This document shows positions 1 to 8,751 of a stretch of 20,000 nucleotides of DNA, piece after piece (position 1 is the first letter of the stretch; the number at the start of each line of letters is the position of its first letter). The DNA is from Stramonita haemastoma (taxonomy: Eukaryota > Mollusca > Gastropoda > Neogastropoda > Muricidae): the NCBI GenBank assembly GCA_030674155.1, contig CM060318.1, positions 70,366,565 through 70,386,564 of the forward strand. The letters are read 5' to 3'. A program made the translations under genes and the position numbers. The notes beneath the pieces are model-generated. The model saw only the letters and a program-made list of their open reading frames with translations, made no database searches and had not been told where the DNA came from.

Positions 1-256
1 TGATCGGCCTCTTCTCTTCCTGATTCTATAGCCTATTTGATGTCAGCGCCTGAATGTTCCCAAAGCTGCTGTGGCCATTAACACCAACCAGCCAATAGTC
101 AGTGCATCAACCTTCCAGACTTGGCTGGCCTGTCTGTGAGCTGTAGGCCTACTGTTTGTATTGTACTGGGTAGAATACTAGTCTTCCTGTTTCAGCAGAG
201 GGCGGGGAAGCATGTAGGTTACTTTGTTAGACACGCCCTGACACTGGAGTGCTTCC
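1..256. other. Non-repetitive flank, no gene seen
   Basis: This stretch has ordinary mixed composition. No open frame outside the neighbouring repeat translation covers it, and I see no tRNA-like boxes. The only small structure is the 10-bp palindrome GTAGGCCTAC at 143-152, which recurs at 619-628 on the other side of the GA/GACA array. Confidence 0.5.
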
Positions 257-598
<342 letters not shown>

Positions 599-605
599 CA
601 CATGA

Positions 606-1110
606 TAATTATGTGAATGTAGGCCTACTACTGCAAGTTTGGCAGAGGAAGTAGAAGAGAGGTGGCAGCACTTCACTGAGTGTTGTAAGGTGAATGAATC
701 ATGCAGTGTTCTGAAGATGTAGTAGCAGAGGAAGAGGGGGCGGCTGCCGATTGCATCTGGAAATGAGTCATGCTGACCTCCTGTGTAACAGGTCCTCAGC
801 ACAAAACGACACCTAACCCTTCATGACCCCACTCACAGCTCAGGCTCAGGCCACCACAATGATCTAGTAGGGTCAATGACAGTTTCCCGACCTATTATGA
901 TCGTTAATGGTATTTTAATTGCAAACCACTGTAATACCATTTTAAACAATCACAAGAAAATCAACAAATAAAAAAGATAAAAACCACAAAAATTTGTGAC
1001 TATATTTATCGTTGTTTGATTTACGATCAAGTCAGTATTTGTGAAGCAAAAGGATGTTTTATCTGAGGGGCCAAGAAGATAATAACAAAACATCCCTTCT
1101 CCATTCCAGA
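606..1110. other. Unannotated AT-leaning DNA
   Basis: I see no gene, RNA gene or repeat array here. The second palindrome GTAGGCCTAC lies at 619-628. From about 890 to 1040 the sequence is clearly AT-rich, with short A and T runs. No long open frame is present. Confidence 0.5.
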
Positions 1111-1115
1111 GTCTC

Positions 1116-1166
1116 TTTCTTCCTTCCTTCCTTCCTTCCCCTCTTCCTTCCTTCCTTCATTCATTC
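1116..1166. repeat. TTCC / TTCA tetranucleotide microsatellite
   Basis: This is a run of TTCC units with one CCTC interruption near 1138-1143, ending in two TTCA units. It is short and imperfect. Confidence 0.9.
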
Positions 1167-1399
1167 TCTCCCTGCCACTAAATGTCATGTAGACCTACTT
1201 AACAGCTGCTACTGTACTGACAGAACTAAGACAAAAGCAAATACATAAAACCATGGACAAGAAGAAAGCAACGCCCACACTGCCAACAAACTCTTTCAGA
1301 TCTACCCATCCCAAAGGATGCCAGTCTCAGACCTGTCGGAAACAGTTAAGGAAACCCAGTGCACTTCACTTTTCTGCCTTCTGCAAGCTTCAGGGGCGC

Positions 1400-1475
1400 C
1401 AGGTTGAGTGCAGTGGTCAAAGCCACGGGCTTCTTCTAATTCAAGAAGTCGCAAGTTTGAATCTCCGTGGAGCAT
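1400..1475 (+). repeat. tRNA-like sequence, probable SINE head or tRNA pseudogene
   Basis: The segment has an A-box-like stretch (TGCAGTGG near 1409-1416) and a B-box-like stretch (AGTTTGAATCT at 1454-1464, compared with the consensus GGTTCGANTCC). Between them is a clean anticodon-arm candidate: CTTCTT at 1430-1435 pairs with AAGAAG at 1443-1448 around the 7-nt loop CTAATTC. That would place AAT in the anticodon position. The T stem pairs poorly, no acceptor stem is evident, and the nucleotide after the anticodon is T rather than a purine. A functional tRNA gene is therefore unlikely. The large TG array begins about 20 bp downstream, and microsatellite tails are common at SINE 3' ends. The B box is unlike the perfect one in the 4.8-kb SINE, so this could belong to a different family. 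Confidence 0.5.
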
Positions 1476-1493
1476 GGTAGATCATGTTTGTGT

Positions 1494-1660
1494 GGTGATG
1501 TGTGTGTGTGTGTGTGTGTGTGTGGCGTGTGTGTGGTGTGTGTGTGTGTGTGTGTGTGGTGTGTTGGTGTACGTGTGTGTAGTGTGTGTGTGTGTGTGTG
1601 TGTGGTGTGTGTGGTGGTGTTGTGTGTGTGTGTGTGTACGTGTGTGTGGTTATGTGTGGT

Positions 1661-1714
<54 letters not shown>

Positions 1715-1761
1715 TGTGTACGTTGTGTGTATAGTGTGTGTGTGTTGTGGTCGTGTGTGTG

Positions 1762-1818
<57 letters not shown>
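1494..1818. repeat. Long interrupted TG microsatellite
   Basis: TG runs are broken by GTGGTG, GTACGTG and GTAGTG variants. The longest clean tracts are about 1666-1711 and 1765-1818. The interruptions cluster in the first two thirds. Open frames on both strands (Cys-Val and Thr-His runs) are translations of the repeat. Confidence 0.95.
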
Positions 1819-1819
<1 letters not shown>

Positions 1820-2440
1820 CTGAGTCCCAGCTCATGCAATGTTGGGACCTTCCTGCGTGTTTCTTATGTTCCTTTACAGACCTCCCCGGTAGGGATGTCG
1901 ACGGAGGCTGTCAGAATAAATAGCATCCCCACCTTCTGGAAGTTCTATGCTAGGAATTCAATTTTCTTTTTCGTCCCGCTCTTTGTTTCTGCCTTGTTCC
2001 TATTCTTCCTGTCACCCTTCTTCTTGTTCGTTTTCTACCTTCTTGGTCCATTTTCCTGTCTCCTCCCCCCCCCCGGCCCACACACACATAGATTCAAAGA
2101 TAACGACTCTCTCTGTGCCTAAGTTAGATGCGCTTGGCCCTAAACTTGGGACAGAAAAAGATACCTTTACGAATGTTTCTGATACTTAAGAACAAAACAA
2201 TTTTACACATTTTTTATGTTTGAGACTTTCAGTGCTTTATGCTACCCCTCCCCCCCCCCTCCAAAGTAAAAAGAAACAAACACGGAAAAGAAAAACAAAA
2301 AAAAAGGGGGGGGGGGGGACATACACGGAAAAGAAAGAAACAAAGAAGCCTCTAAAAGCAAGTTCGCCTTGATAGCCACTGAGCTCTGGCAACTTTTCAG
2401 GACAGAAAAAAATGTTGAATCACTTTCATGTGATAAAGGA
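1819..2440. other. Unannotated DNA with C-run and G-run flanking an A-rich block
   Basis: From about 1960 to 2080 the plus strand is pyrimidine-rich. A run of 10 C at 2250-2259 is followed by A-rich sequence and then 13 G at 2306-2318. The 14-mer ACACGGAAAAGAAA occurs at 2280-2293 and again at 2323-2336, on either side of the G run. No coding region is supported. Confidence 0.5.
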
Positions 2441-2442
2441 AA

Positions 2443-2580
2443 GTGTGTGTGTGGTGGCGTGCGTGAGTGTTGTGTGTGTGTGTGGCCGCCGCGCGTGTGT
2501 GTGTGGTGTGTGTGAGTGAGAGAGAGACAGAGAGACGACGGGGGGACAATGACATATGTGTATACGTATGTGTGTGTATT
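2443..2580. repeat. Degenerate TG / GA / TATG simple repeat
   Basis: This is a mixed low-complexity tract. TG runs with GGC and CGC interruptions pass through GAGAGA into TATGTGTATACG-type alternating sequence. It is degenerate compared with the TG array at 1.5 kb. Confidence 0.8.
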
Positions 2581-2865
2581 GGGAGGGGGTGCGTCGTTCT
2601 AAAGGTATAACGACTTTTCTTTCAGTCGAAAAACAGACTTTTGCATTTTCAATCCTTTGTTGGATTTTGCCATTGTGGTTGCCCCATAGGGAGATAGATG
2701 TATGGTCTCTTGAGGAGTGCAATGCTGCCCTGTGCTGTCTGGCTGGGCTGGGCGGAAGTGCTGGCTGCTTCCTTCATCATCACAGCAAGGAAGCAGCATG
2801 AAGAGGGCACCAGAAATAGACTCTGCATGTGGTCAATGGCCTTTCTCGCCGCCATCTGACACACA
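2581..2865. other. Mixed-composition segment, no gene supported
   Basis: A short plus-strand open frame of 81 codons (2556-2801) crosses this segment, and minus-strand frames overlap it. None has a recognisable motif or a convincing start context, and the plus frame begins inside the upstream simple repeat. I treat them as chance. Confidence 0.45.
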
Positions 2866-2867
2866 AA

Positions 2868-2936
2868 AACACACACACGCGCGCGCGCGCGCGCACACAT
2901 ACACACGCACGCATGCATACACGCACGCACGCACAC
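2868..2936. repeat. AC / GC alternating purine-pyrimidine tract
   Basis: ACAC passes into GCGCGCGCGC (about 2879-2894), then ACAC, ACGC and CATGCATAC units. The alternating purine-pyrimidine pattern with a GC core is a classic Z-DNA-prone sequence. Confidence 0.9.
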
Positions 2937-3135
2937 CATCTGCATATAGAAAATAAAAGTGTCACACGTTTTGTTATTATATATTATATCAGCAGCAACT
3001 GGAAAACGTCAACAATGATAAGAACTTTTTCATGCAAAGCACGTGTGCAATCTGGCATGCACCCACACACGCATGCTGGCAGGCATGATGATTTTGTGCG
3101 CACACACTCGCAGAACGCAGCGCGCGCAGCGACAC

Positions 3136-3136
<1 letters not shown>

Positions 3137-3226
<90 letters not shown>
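3137..3226. repeat. Uninterrupted AC microsatellite, about 45 units
   Basis: A clean (AC)n run of about 90 bp with no interruptions. It is preceded by GC-alternating CGCGCGCAGCG. Lack of interruptions suggests a recent or actively changing array. Confidence 0.95.
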
Positions 3227-3227
<1 letters not shown>

Positions 3228-3321
3228 AACTGTCGCGAACATTTGTAAGAATGCCATGGTTGGGTGTAAAAACCAGAGACACTCTGCACATCATAAACAA
3301 CAATTGAATCGGCATGTAAAC

Positions 3322-3642
3322 GCTCTCTCTCTCCTGTCTTGTTCTCTTCTGTCTGTCTCTCTGTCTGTCCGTCCTCTGCTCCTCTGTCTCTCTTTCTCTG
3401 TGTCTGTCTTCTCCTCTTCTGTCTCTTCTCTCGTCTCTCTCTCTCTCTCTCTGTCTGTCTTCTGTCTGTCTCTCTGTCTGTCTCCTGCTCTCGTCTTCTG
3501 TCTTCGTCTCTGTCTTCTCTGTCTTCCTGTCTTCTGTCCTGTCTCTGTCTCTGTCCTCTGTCTCTGTCTGTCTTTGTCTCTCTGTCTTGTCTGTCTGTCT
3601 GTCTGTCTGTCTGCCTTCTGTCTGTCTGTCTCTCTCTCTGTC

Positions 3643-3705
<63 letters not shown>
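3322..3705. repeat. Polypyrimidine CT / CTGT compound microsatellite
   Basis: The plus strand is CT-rich with many CTGT units, a pure CTGT run at about 3587-3612 and a pure CT run near 3666-3704. Composition is the reverse complement of the GA/GACA array at 257-597, but the pattern of interruptions differs, so I do not call them an inverted duplication. Long Ser-Leu-Cys frames are repeat translations. Confidence 0.93.
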
Positions 3706-3709
<4 letters not shown>

Positions 3710-3890
3710 TTCACTCAGTCAATCCATCACTCTCCCTTATCCTTACTAAGCCCCCACCCCCCCCCAACGATATTCAGCCCCTCTCTCCGTCGTTCCTCCT
3801 TCCCTCCACCCTTTCTCATCTAAACTCCATCTTTCTCACCCTCCCTCGACTTTCTTCTTTTTTATTTGTTATTGCCCCTTCTTTCTCCAT
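3706..3890. other. Pyrimidine-rich spacer
   Basis: C/T-rich sequence without a clear repeat period, including a C-rich patch at about 3751-3767. No gene seen. Confidence 0.6.
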
Positions 3891-3901
3891 GCACGTGCAC
3901 G

Positions 3902-3966
<65 letters not shown>

Positions 3967-4035
3967 GTGCGTGCGTGCGGCGTGGTGCGTGCGAGCATGC
4001 GTGATGTGTGTGTGCGATGCGCACGGTGGTGTGTA
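3902..4035. repeat. TG microsatellite with TGCG variants
   Basis: A clean TG run (about 3904-3965, one TGCG interruption) passes into a degenerate TGCG / GTGCG stretch to about 4035. The palindrome TGCACGTGCA lies immediately upstream near 3890-3900. Confidence 0.93.
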
Positions 4036-4214
4036 CGTGTATGCAATACACAAGATATCCGCAGGTGGATGCAGGATAGTGATGTTTACATGTATGAAGA
4101 TAAAACACAGTGGACCATAATCGTCCTGAAGGATGCAGCAATGCACTTCTATAGAGCGCAGCCTGACAAATACTATTTGTTGTGCACAGCAGGATAAGAG
4201 GACGTGGCGCAGTA

Positions 4215-4625
4215 TTGTATTGCATACCACTTTAAAGTCACGGGCAGATTTCTCTGCCTAAAATTCAGGCTGCTCTCACCTGTGAGAGTTCGTCGCCACA
4301 AGAGCAGTGCCACCCATCATTTTGGGCTTTTGTCTGTCTGCATGTGGTATGTTTCTCTACCAAAGTGGCTTTTTCCTACAAAAATTTGCCAGGACAACTC
4401 TTGTAAAAAAATCAAAAGCAACCCCCAAAACCCCTCTTTTGTTGTCGTGGGTTATTTTACATGCGCTAAATGTGTGTTGCACATGAAACCTCGGTTTATC
4501 GTCACATCCGGAAGACTAGCACCTACACCCACCAACTACGGTCTAAGTGATGGGGGGGGAAAGTTTCATGGAAACCAGGGACTTTTCGCTCTCCAGGCAG
4601 GTGCGTTACCGCTAGACCATGCCAC
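4215..4625 (-). repeat. tRNA-derived SINE-like element, copy A
   Basis: On the minus strand the tRNA-related head lies at the right end: an A-box-like GGTCTAGCGGTAA near 4608-4620, and a degenerate B-box region near 4570-4580 where the copy at 4884 has a perfect one. Then follow the shared body blocks. One includes CCTCGGTTTATCGTC near 4490 on the plus strand. Another has AAAGTGG then TTTTTCCTAC near 4360-4380. The 3' block has the CGTCGCCAC and ATTTCTCTGC motifs at about 4245-4300. The 3' block contains the hairpin CTCTCAC/GTGAGAG at 4273-4288. An insertion of A-rich sequence lies around 4405-4430. The open frame across this element (4204-4701) is incidental. Such elements are normally transcribed by RNA polymerase III and mobilised by a partner LINE, which is not visible here. 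Confidence 0.7.
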
Positions 4626-4812
4626 AGCATGCAGTACTACAGTGCAGAGGACAATGACACAGGGAAATGCAGCACAACACGATTCATGTCATATGGTATA
4701 GTTTGATGGAGAACCACAGAGCACAGTGCCATACATACAGTACAATGGGATGCAGTGTAATGCGATAGGATAAGGCGCACTACAATGTGTTACCGCAGTA
4801 TAATGTAGTGTT
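4626..4812. repeat. Decayed ACAGTACAATG-like repeat between two SINE heads
   Basis: Short related motifs recur irregularly: GCAGTACTACAGTGCAG, ATACAGTACAATGGGATGCAG, TGTAATGCGATAGG and GTATAATGTAGTG. The same flavour appears after the SINE copy at 6.2 kb (GTACAGTGCGATGTAATAC, 6211-6229) and just past the tail of copy A (near 4210-4222). This suggests a decayed simple repeat related to the family's 3' tails. No gene seen. Confidence 0.4.
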
Positions 4813-4814
4813 GT

Positions 4815-5222
4815 TGGATCTGGTCTAGATCACGCGTTACGCACATGCCTAGAAAGCTAAAAGTCCGGGTCGGAGTGTGGGCTGGTTCGAATCCCGTTTG
4901 GGCCTAAAACTTTTCCCCACATCCATTAATCATGAGTAGTGGTCTGGGTACTAGTCTTTCGGATAAGACGATAAACTGAGGTCTCGTGTGTTACATATCA
5001 TTATTTAACGCACATGAAAGACACCAGGCAACAAGGGGGTGGTCCCTGGCAAAATTCTGTAGAAAAAAGCCACTCTGATAGGGAAACAAATACAACTGCA
5101 GACAGGAAAAAAAATGGGTAGGCGTGCACTCGTGGCGACACGCTCTCCCGGGGAGAGCAGCTCAAATTTCACGCAGAGAAATCTGCTGTGGTATAAAGTT
5201 GTATAAAAAAAAAAAAAATAAA
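4815..5222 (+). repeat. tRNA-derived SINE-like element, copy B, near full length
   Basis: This is the best-preserved copy. The head carries an A-box-like TGGTCTAGAT at 4821-4830 and a perfect B box GGTTCGAATCC at 4884-4894. Together these form the internal RNA polymerase III promoter arrangement of a tRNA-derived SINE. The body contains GTCTTTCGGATAAGACG near 4954-4970, a TTAACGCACATGAAAGA block near 5006-5022, and GGCAAAATTCTGTAGAAAAA near 5048-5067. The 3' block has CGTGGCGACACGC, the hairpin GCTCTCCC/GGGGAGAGC at 5142-5158, and TTTCACGCAGAGAAATCTGC. It ends in GTATAAAG and an A-rich tail (about 5206-5222). I could not define target-site duplications. It lies head to head with copy A, about 190 bp apart. 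Confidence 0.8.
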
Positions 5223-5612
5223 GAGTTGCAAAAGTCCCTGTTTTAAGTCTCAACAACACTTTACGGATTTCAAAAAGCATTACAATCCTCCCCAGACGAC
5301 CCAGTGGAGATCTCTGAGCGTGCTGGATGTAATATATTACCAAGATGCCAGAGAACCGTTAAAAAAGATGCTGCCACTTCATTGAAATGACTCCAGCAGA
5401 GTGCGTAGGTGTGGCAGACGAAAGAAACGAGTGTCAACTCAGAAGTGGGTCATTCGTAGCGCTGAAACAGGTCACAAGTTCATGGCGACATCCACCATGA
5501 CCTTGTTTATGATAAGGTATCAAAGGTCATTGTCCTCCTGCAAGGAGGTATGGTACATTCCAGTCGCCCAAAAAGGGATACAGCATTAGATACATCAATA
5601 ATTATAAAAATG
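5223..5612. other. Unannotated spacer between SINE copies
   Basis: Mixed composition with no repeat period. A 62-codon open frame (5401-5589, plus) is within chance expectation and has no motif I recognise. Confidence 0.5.
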
Positions 5613-6205
5613 CCGGTTTGTGGGTCGGTGGTCTGGAGGCACAGGAGGCAACAAACCGCCTAGAAAGTAATAAGTTAGGGGTTCGTCTCCGTTCTTTCTC
5701 TTGCATTCTCCTTTGATTCTTCTTCTTTGCATTCTTCTTCTTTGCATTCTTTTTCTTTGCATTCTTCTTCTTTGCATTCTTCTTCTCGTCGCGTCGTCGT
5801 CGTCGTCGACGCTCAGAGAGAAAACATTGTTGTCTGTTTATGAGCGATCGAAAATGCGTGGCACTGCCATTCAGCCCCTTCAGCGCGGGAGAGAACTGTT
5901 CTCTTTTGAAAGCAAACTTTTTACCCAATCGCTAGACCTTGAATGGTGGTCCTGGTGCTAGCTTTATTTCAGATGAGATGATAAACTGTGGTACTGTGTG
6001 CAACACATTTAGCGCACGTAAAAGAGCACACGTAGATCAGAGGGTTGTCAATGGTAAGACAATATAGTAAAGGAAAAAAAGGCCACATTCAAAAGGAAAC
6101 AAATACGCAAGCAAACAGGGAATAATGGGTGGCGCTGCTAGCCAGGCATTCTCCCTGAGGTGAGCAGCCATAATTTCACGCAGAGAAATCAACTGTGACT
6201 GAAAT
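5613..6205 (+). repeat. tRNA-derived SINE-like element, copy C, interrupted
   Basis: The head is recognisable: GTGGTCTGGAGGCAC near 5628-5642 in the A-box position and GGGGTTCGTCTCC near 5678-5690 in the B-box position. The 3' half also matches copy B in order. It has GGTGGTCCTGGTGCTAGC near 5944-5961, GATGAGATGATAAACTG, TTTAGCGCACGTAAAAGA near 6008-6025, AAAAAGGCCACATTC near 6075, and TTTCACGCAGAGAAATCA at 6174-6191. Between head and body lie about 240 bp not found in copy B: a 15-bp tandem array at 5727-5786, a CGT run, and non-matching sequence. This reads as expansion or insertion inside the element, or a closely spaced pair of fragments. The hairpin that is perfect in copy B is partly broken here (near 6147-6163). 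Confidence 0.62.
5727..5809. repeat. 15-bp minisatellite followed by CGT trinucleotides
   Basis: Four consecutive 15-bp units (TTGCATTCTTCTTCT, one with a C to T change) occupy 5727-5786. A partial related unit precedes them at 5701-5726. GTCGCGTCGTCGTCGTCGTC runs from about 5788 to 5808. Minus-strand open frames translate this as Lys-Lys-Asn-Ala-Lys runs. Confidence 0.9.
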
Positions 6206-6560
6206 TTATGTACAGTGCGATGTAATACAGCACAACGGAATGAATAAGTCGTTGAACTTCCACCATACCCAGCATGCATCTTCAGCTTCACCAGCATACC
6301 TGTGGGCAGATTGGGTGGTGTGGTAGCATTTATGGAGCATGTGCACGCAGTGACACAGCACCTCCCCCTAGGGTCTGAAAAGTAGACACCAAAGTGAAAC
6401 AAAGGGGCCAGGACTGCTGCAGCATCAGTGATGTTGCCACGATAAACAGCTGGGAAAGACGTGTACCATGGCCATAGCTCTGTGAATGACTCGCCTTACA
6501 ACAACATGGACCTCTCCTCCTTTGTAGGCCCCCTAGGTTTATCTCCTCATAGATTCAACC
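6206..6560. other. Unannotated spacer
   Basis: The first 25 bp hold a GTACAGTGCGATGTAATAC tract, like the spacer at 4626-4812. The remainder is mixed sequence. A 121-codon minus-strand frame (6037-6402) overlaps the end of SINE copy C and shows no family motif, so I do not call it. Confidence 0.45.
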
Positions 6561-6695
6561 ATTTTGTTTGGGAGATATTTGCTGTTTGTTTGCTTGGGTC
6601 TTCCTGGTTTGGTACAAAAAAAATTCTTGTTCAGGTTTTATTGTCTTTCCTTTTTATTTTCCTGCAGCTTTTTAAAAAATATTATTATTGTTTAT

Positions 6696-6748
<53 letters not shown>

Positions 6749-7443
6749 GTTTCCTTCCTGTCTAGTGTTTGTTTATTTGTTTCAGTTTTCCTGGGGTGTT
6801 TACCTTCTGTTTTATTGTCATTCTTTTTTTTTGTCTGTAGATTTTATAGTTTTCGTTATTTTATTTATGTTTTTCCTAAATTTTGTTTCCTTCTTTTCTT
6901 CTTTTTAAAAAGAACTACCGCTTTGCTTTCCGATAGAAATGATCCTTTCACATAGTCTTCTTGGATTTTAAATGCATTGCCGAGTTGCTTGGTAGGTTCA
7001 TTTGACTTTACTCAGTTGGTTTGTTAGTTGTAAAGTGCCTTTGTTGTATAGTTCATCTAGTTACTAAATTACTTGTTGAAGTTTTCAATCTATTTTACTG
7101 CCTTCTACCAAGATCACAGTGTTGCTTTTGCATGCTATCCATTTTTTTTTCTGTTTTCTTTTCTCTCTTGCTTGCTTTCTTTTCTATCTTTTCTTGTTTT
7201 TCACAGTCGTTCCTGTTTTTCTTTTGTTTCTTCTCTCTTCCATAAAATTATCAGTTCACATTCCACAGAATCGTCAGTAATTGATATGGTCCTTTATTCT
7301 TTGCTTGTTTACATACTTGTGCCAATGTGTGTGTTGGTGATGTGCAATCAACTGGTAGGTAGATTACTTATACAATGACAGTTTCATAGTTGCTGCACTG
7401 ATTTATCTTTTGTCTTTGTTTACTTTCCTTTACCACCAAGGGG
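6561..7443. other. T-rich region containing a CT microsatellite
   Basis: The plus strand is strongly T-rich with many TTTCTT and TGTTT words. A (CT)n tract lies at about 6699-6748. All plus-strand frames here are hydrophobic Phe/Leu/Ser strings caused by composition. A similar T-rich stretch with an embedded CT tract lies at about 11.09-11.62 kb. Both precede an AC array and a shared downstream module, so this may be the left part of a larger dispersed repeat. Confidence 0.55.
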
Positions 7444-7444
7444 A

Positions 7445-7445
<1 letters not shown>

Positions 7446-7517
<72 letters not shown>

Positions 7518-7620
7518 ACACACACAACAACACACACAATCACAGACACACACACATACACGCACGACACACACGCACGCACGCACACACCACACCACAC
7601 CACACCACACCACATCACAC
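7446..7620. repeat. AC microsatellite with degenerate right side
   Basis: A clean (AC)n run at about 7446-7514 passes into ACAC with AGAC, CGCACG and CACAC-CACAC variants up to about 7620. The last part is a short five-base ACCAC repeat (about 7588-7617). Confidence 0.93.
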
Positions 7621-7627
7621 CTCAAGG

Positions 7628-7698
7628 TCTTTCCTTTTTTTTTCTTTTTCTTTCTTTTCTTTTTTTTTTTTTTTTTTTTGGGGGGGGGGGGGGGGGGG
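7628..7698. repeat. Polypyrimidine tract ending in a poly-T / poly-G junction
   Basis: A T/C tract ends in about 20 uninterrupted T (7660-7679), directly followed by 19 G (7680-7698). On the minus strand this reads C19 then A20. The A run could be the tail of a minus-strand retrotransposed element, but I see no matching body. Run lengths are unreliable in long homopolymers. Confidence 0.9.
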
Positions 7699-7930
7699 TT
7701 AAACCTGATCGTCAAAGAGCTGAGCTCAGCACTAAACACAGAAGTCAACGACCTTCCTGACTCTCTCTCTATCGCTTCACCATCTTGGTCTGCAATCGTC
7801 CGCTTCCGTGTGTGTGTGAACATGGAGAGGGGAGGGGGTAGGGGTGGGAAGGGGTGGGGGTGGGAAGGTCTTCTTCGTCTTTTGACATCTTTTGGGCGTG
7901 GTTGCTGCTGACAGAAACAGGGAGAGGGTC
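7699..7930 (+). repeat. Dispersed repeat module R1
   Basis: The module starts with AACCTGATC (7702-7710) and carries TCTCTATCGCTTCACCATCT from 7766. It then has a G-rich block (7829-7864) and TTTTGACATCT at 7880-7890. The same landmarks, in the same order and orientation, occur at 11874-12024 (R2), with partial agreement at 14507-14665 (R3). Across TCTCTATC to CATCTT, R1 and R2 agree at 18 of 21 positions by eye. I do not recognise the family. Strand is given as displayed because the true orientation is unknown. Confidence 0.55.
7829..7864 (+). other. G-quadruplex motif
   Basis: Seven G runs of 3 to 5 residues (7829-7832, 7834-7838, 7841-7844, 7846-7848, 7851-7854, 7856-7860, 7862-7864) are separated by one or two bases. 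This far exceeds the usual four-run definition and predicts a stable G-quadruplex in the plus strand. Whether it forms or matters in the cell cannot be seen from sequence. Confidence 0.85.
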
Positions 7931-8069
7931 TTATTTTTTTCTTTTATATCGAGGATAATAGAATAAGCAATCATATGCTTTTTTAACATCCAGTCCCCGT
8001 GTGTATGCAGTTTTGTAAATGTCATCTGTTCCCACGGCACACAATGGCCTACTCTTACGAAAAGTGGGA

Positions 8070-8275
8070 CAGGATGTAACGTGTGCGCAAGATGTTCTGC
8101 GTTCGTCGCACACGGGGCCTCGGTTTATAGTCTCATCCGAAAGACTTTTGGGGAAGTGGAGTCAGCACTGATGTTAACTCCACGGGAAAAATCCCCTCGA
8201 CTGGAATCGAACCGGGTAGGGTAGAGTGAGGGTGCAAATGTTCAAACCTTCTCAAGTCAGGTTACTGTGGTGTCT
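8070..8275 (-). repeat. tRNA-derived SINE-like element, copy E, 3' truncated
   Basis: On the minus strand a B box GGTTCGATTCC corresponds to 8203-8213. The body block CCTCGGTTTATAGTCTCATC, read on the plus strand from about 8119, matches copy A with few changes. A GTGCGC/GCACACGG block precedes it near 8080-8117. The A-box region would lie near 8255-8275 and is degenerate. The 3' block seen in copies A to D, with its hairpin and TTTCACGCAGAGAAAT, is absent to the left. The element is therefore 3' truncated. Confidence 0.65.
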
Positions 8276-8750
8276 GTGGAGTCGTCACGTAGTTTTCTTA
8301 TCGTTAATTGGATAAGACGTTCAAGTGTGCTGAACCAGAAGTGACTGGAAATTATTGTTAAACTCCTTTAGCATTTTACATTATTTTCTCACAGAGGAAA
8401 ACACGACCCATCATAATGGCAATAAAAAGATATAGAATCAGGAAAGTTTAGTCGAGACTGCGAACGTGAAACGAGTACCCCCACCCCCTTACCAAATACC
8501 GTAGGGAGTGTCCCATGGGAAGTTTCCTGAAGTTGTAGTAGAGAGGAGTTTTACTCTACATTGAGCCTTTTCACTTTATAACTACTTCCACTTAACGACA
8601 CAAAAGAAGTCACCTGTAACAACAACAACGAAACCATTTCCTTGTTTATAGGAGACGCCAACTACTGTTAGGTGAAAATATAGAGTTCATGTGAATAAAA
8701 AATGCATTTTCCCCATAAAATAAAAATATGGGTATTGCAGTTGGCGTCAC
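8276..8750. other. Unannotated AT-leaning DNA
   Basis: No repeat period, tRNA boxes or supported coding frame. Short A-rich and T-rich patches only. Confidence 0.5.
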
Positions 8751-8751
8751 A

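Noticed and set aside
1400..1475. Functional tRNA-Ile (AAT) gene
   Set aside because: The anticodon-type hairpin is good, but the T stem mispairs, no acceptor stem is present and position 37 is T.
3043..4197. 384-codon open frame on the plus strand
   Set aside because: It consists of poly Thr-His, then Ser-Leu-Cys, then Cys-Val strings read through AC, CT/CTGT and TG arrays. Open frames are expected there because these repeats contain no stop codon.
4204..4701. 165-codon plus-strand frame
   Set aside because: It lies antisense across SINE copy A and its flank. No protein motif.
5601..5928. Lysine-rich minus-strand protein
   Set aside because: The Lys-Lys-Asn-Ala-Lys repeat is the translation of the 15-bp minisatellite inside SINE copy C.
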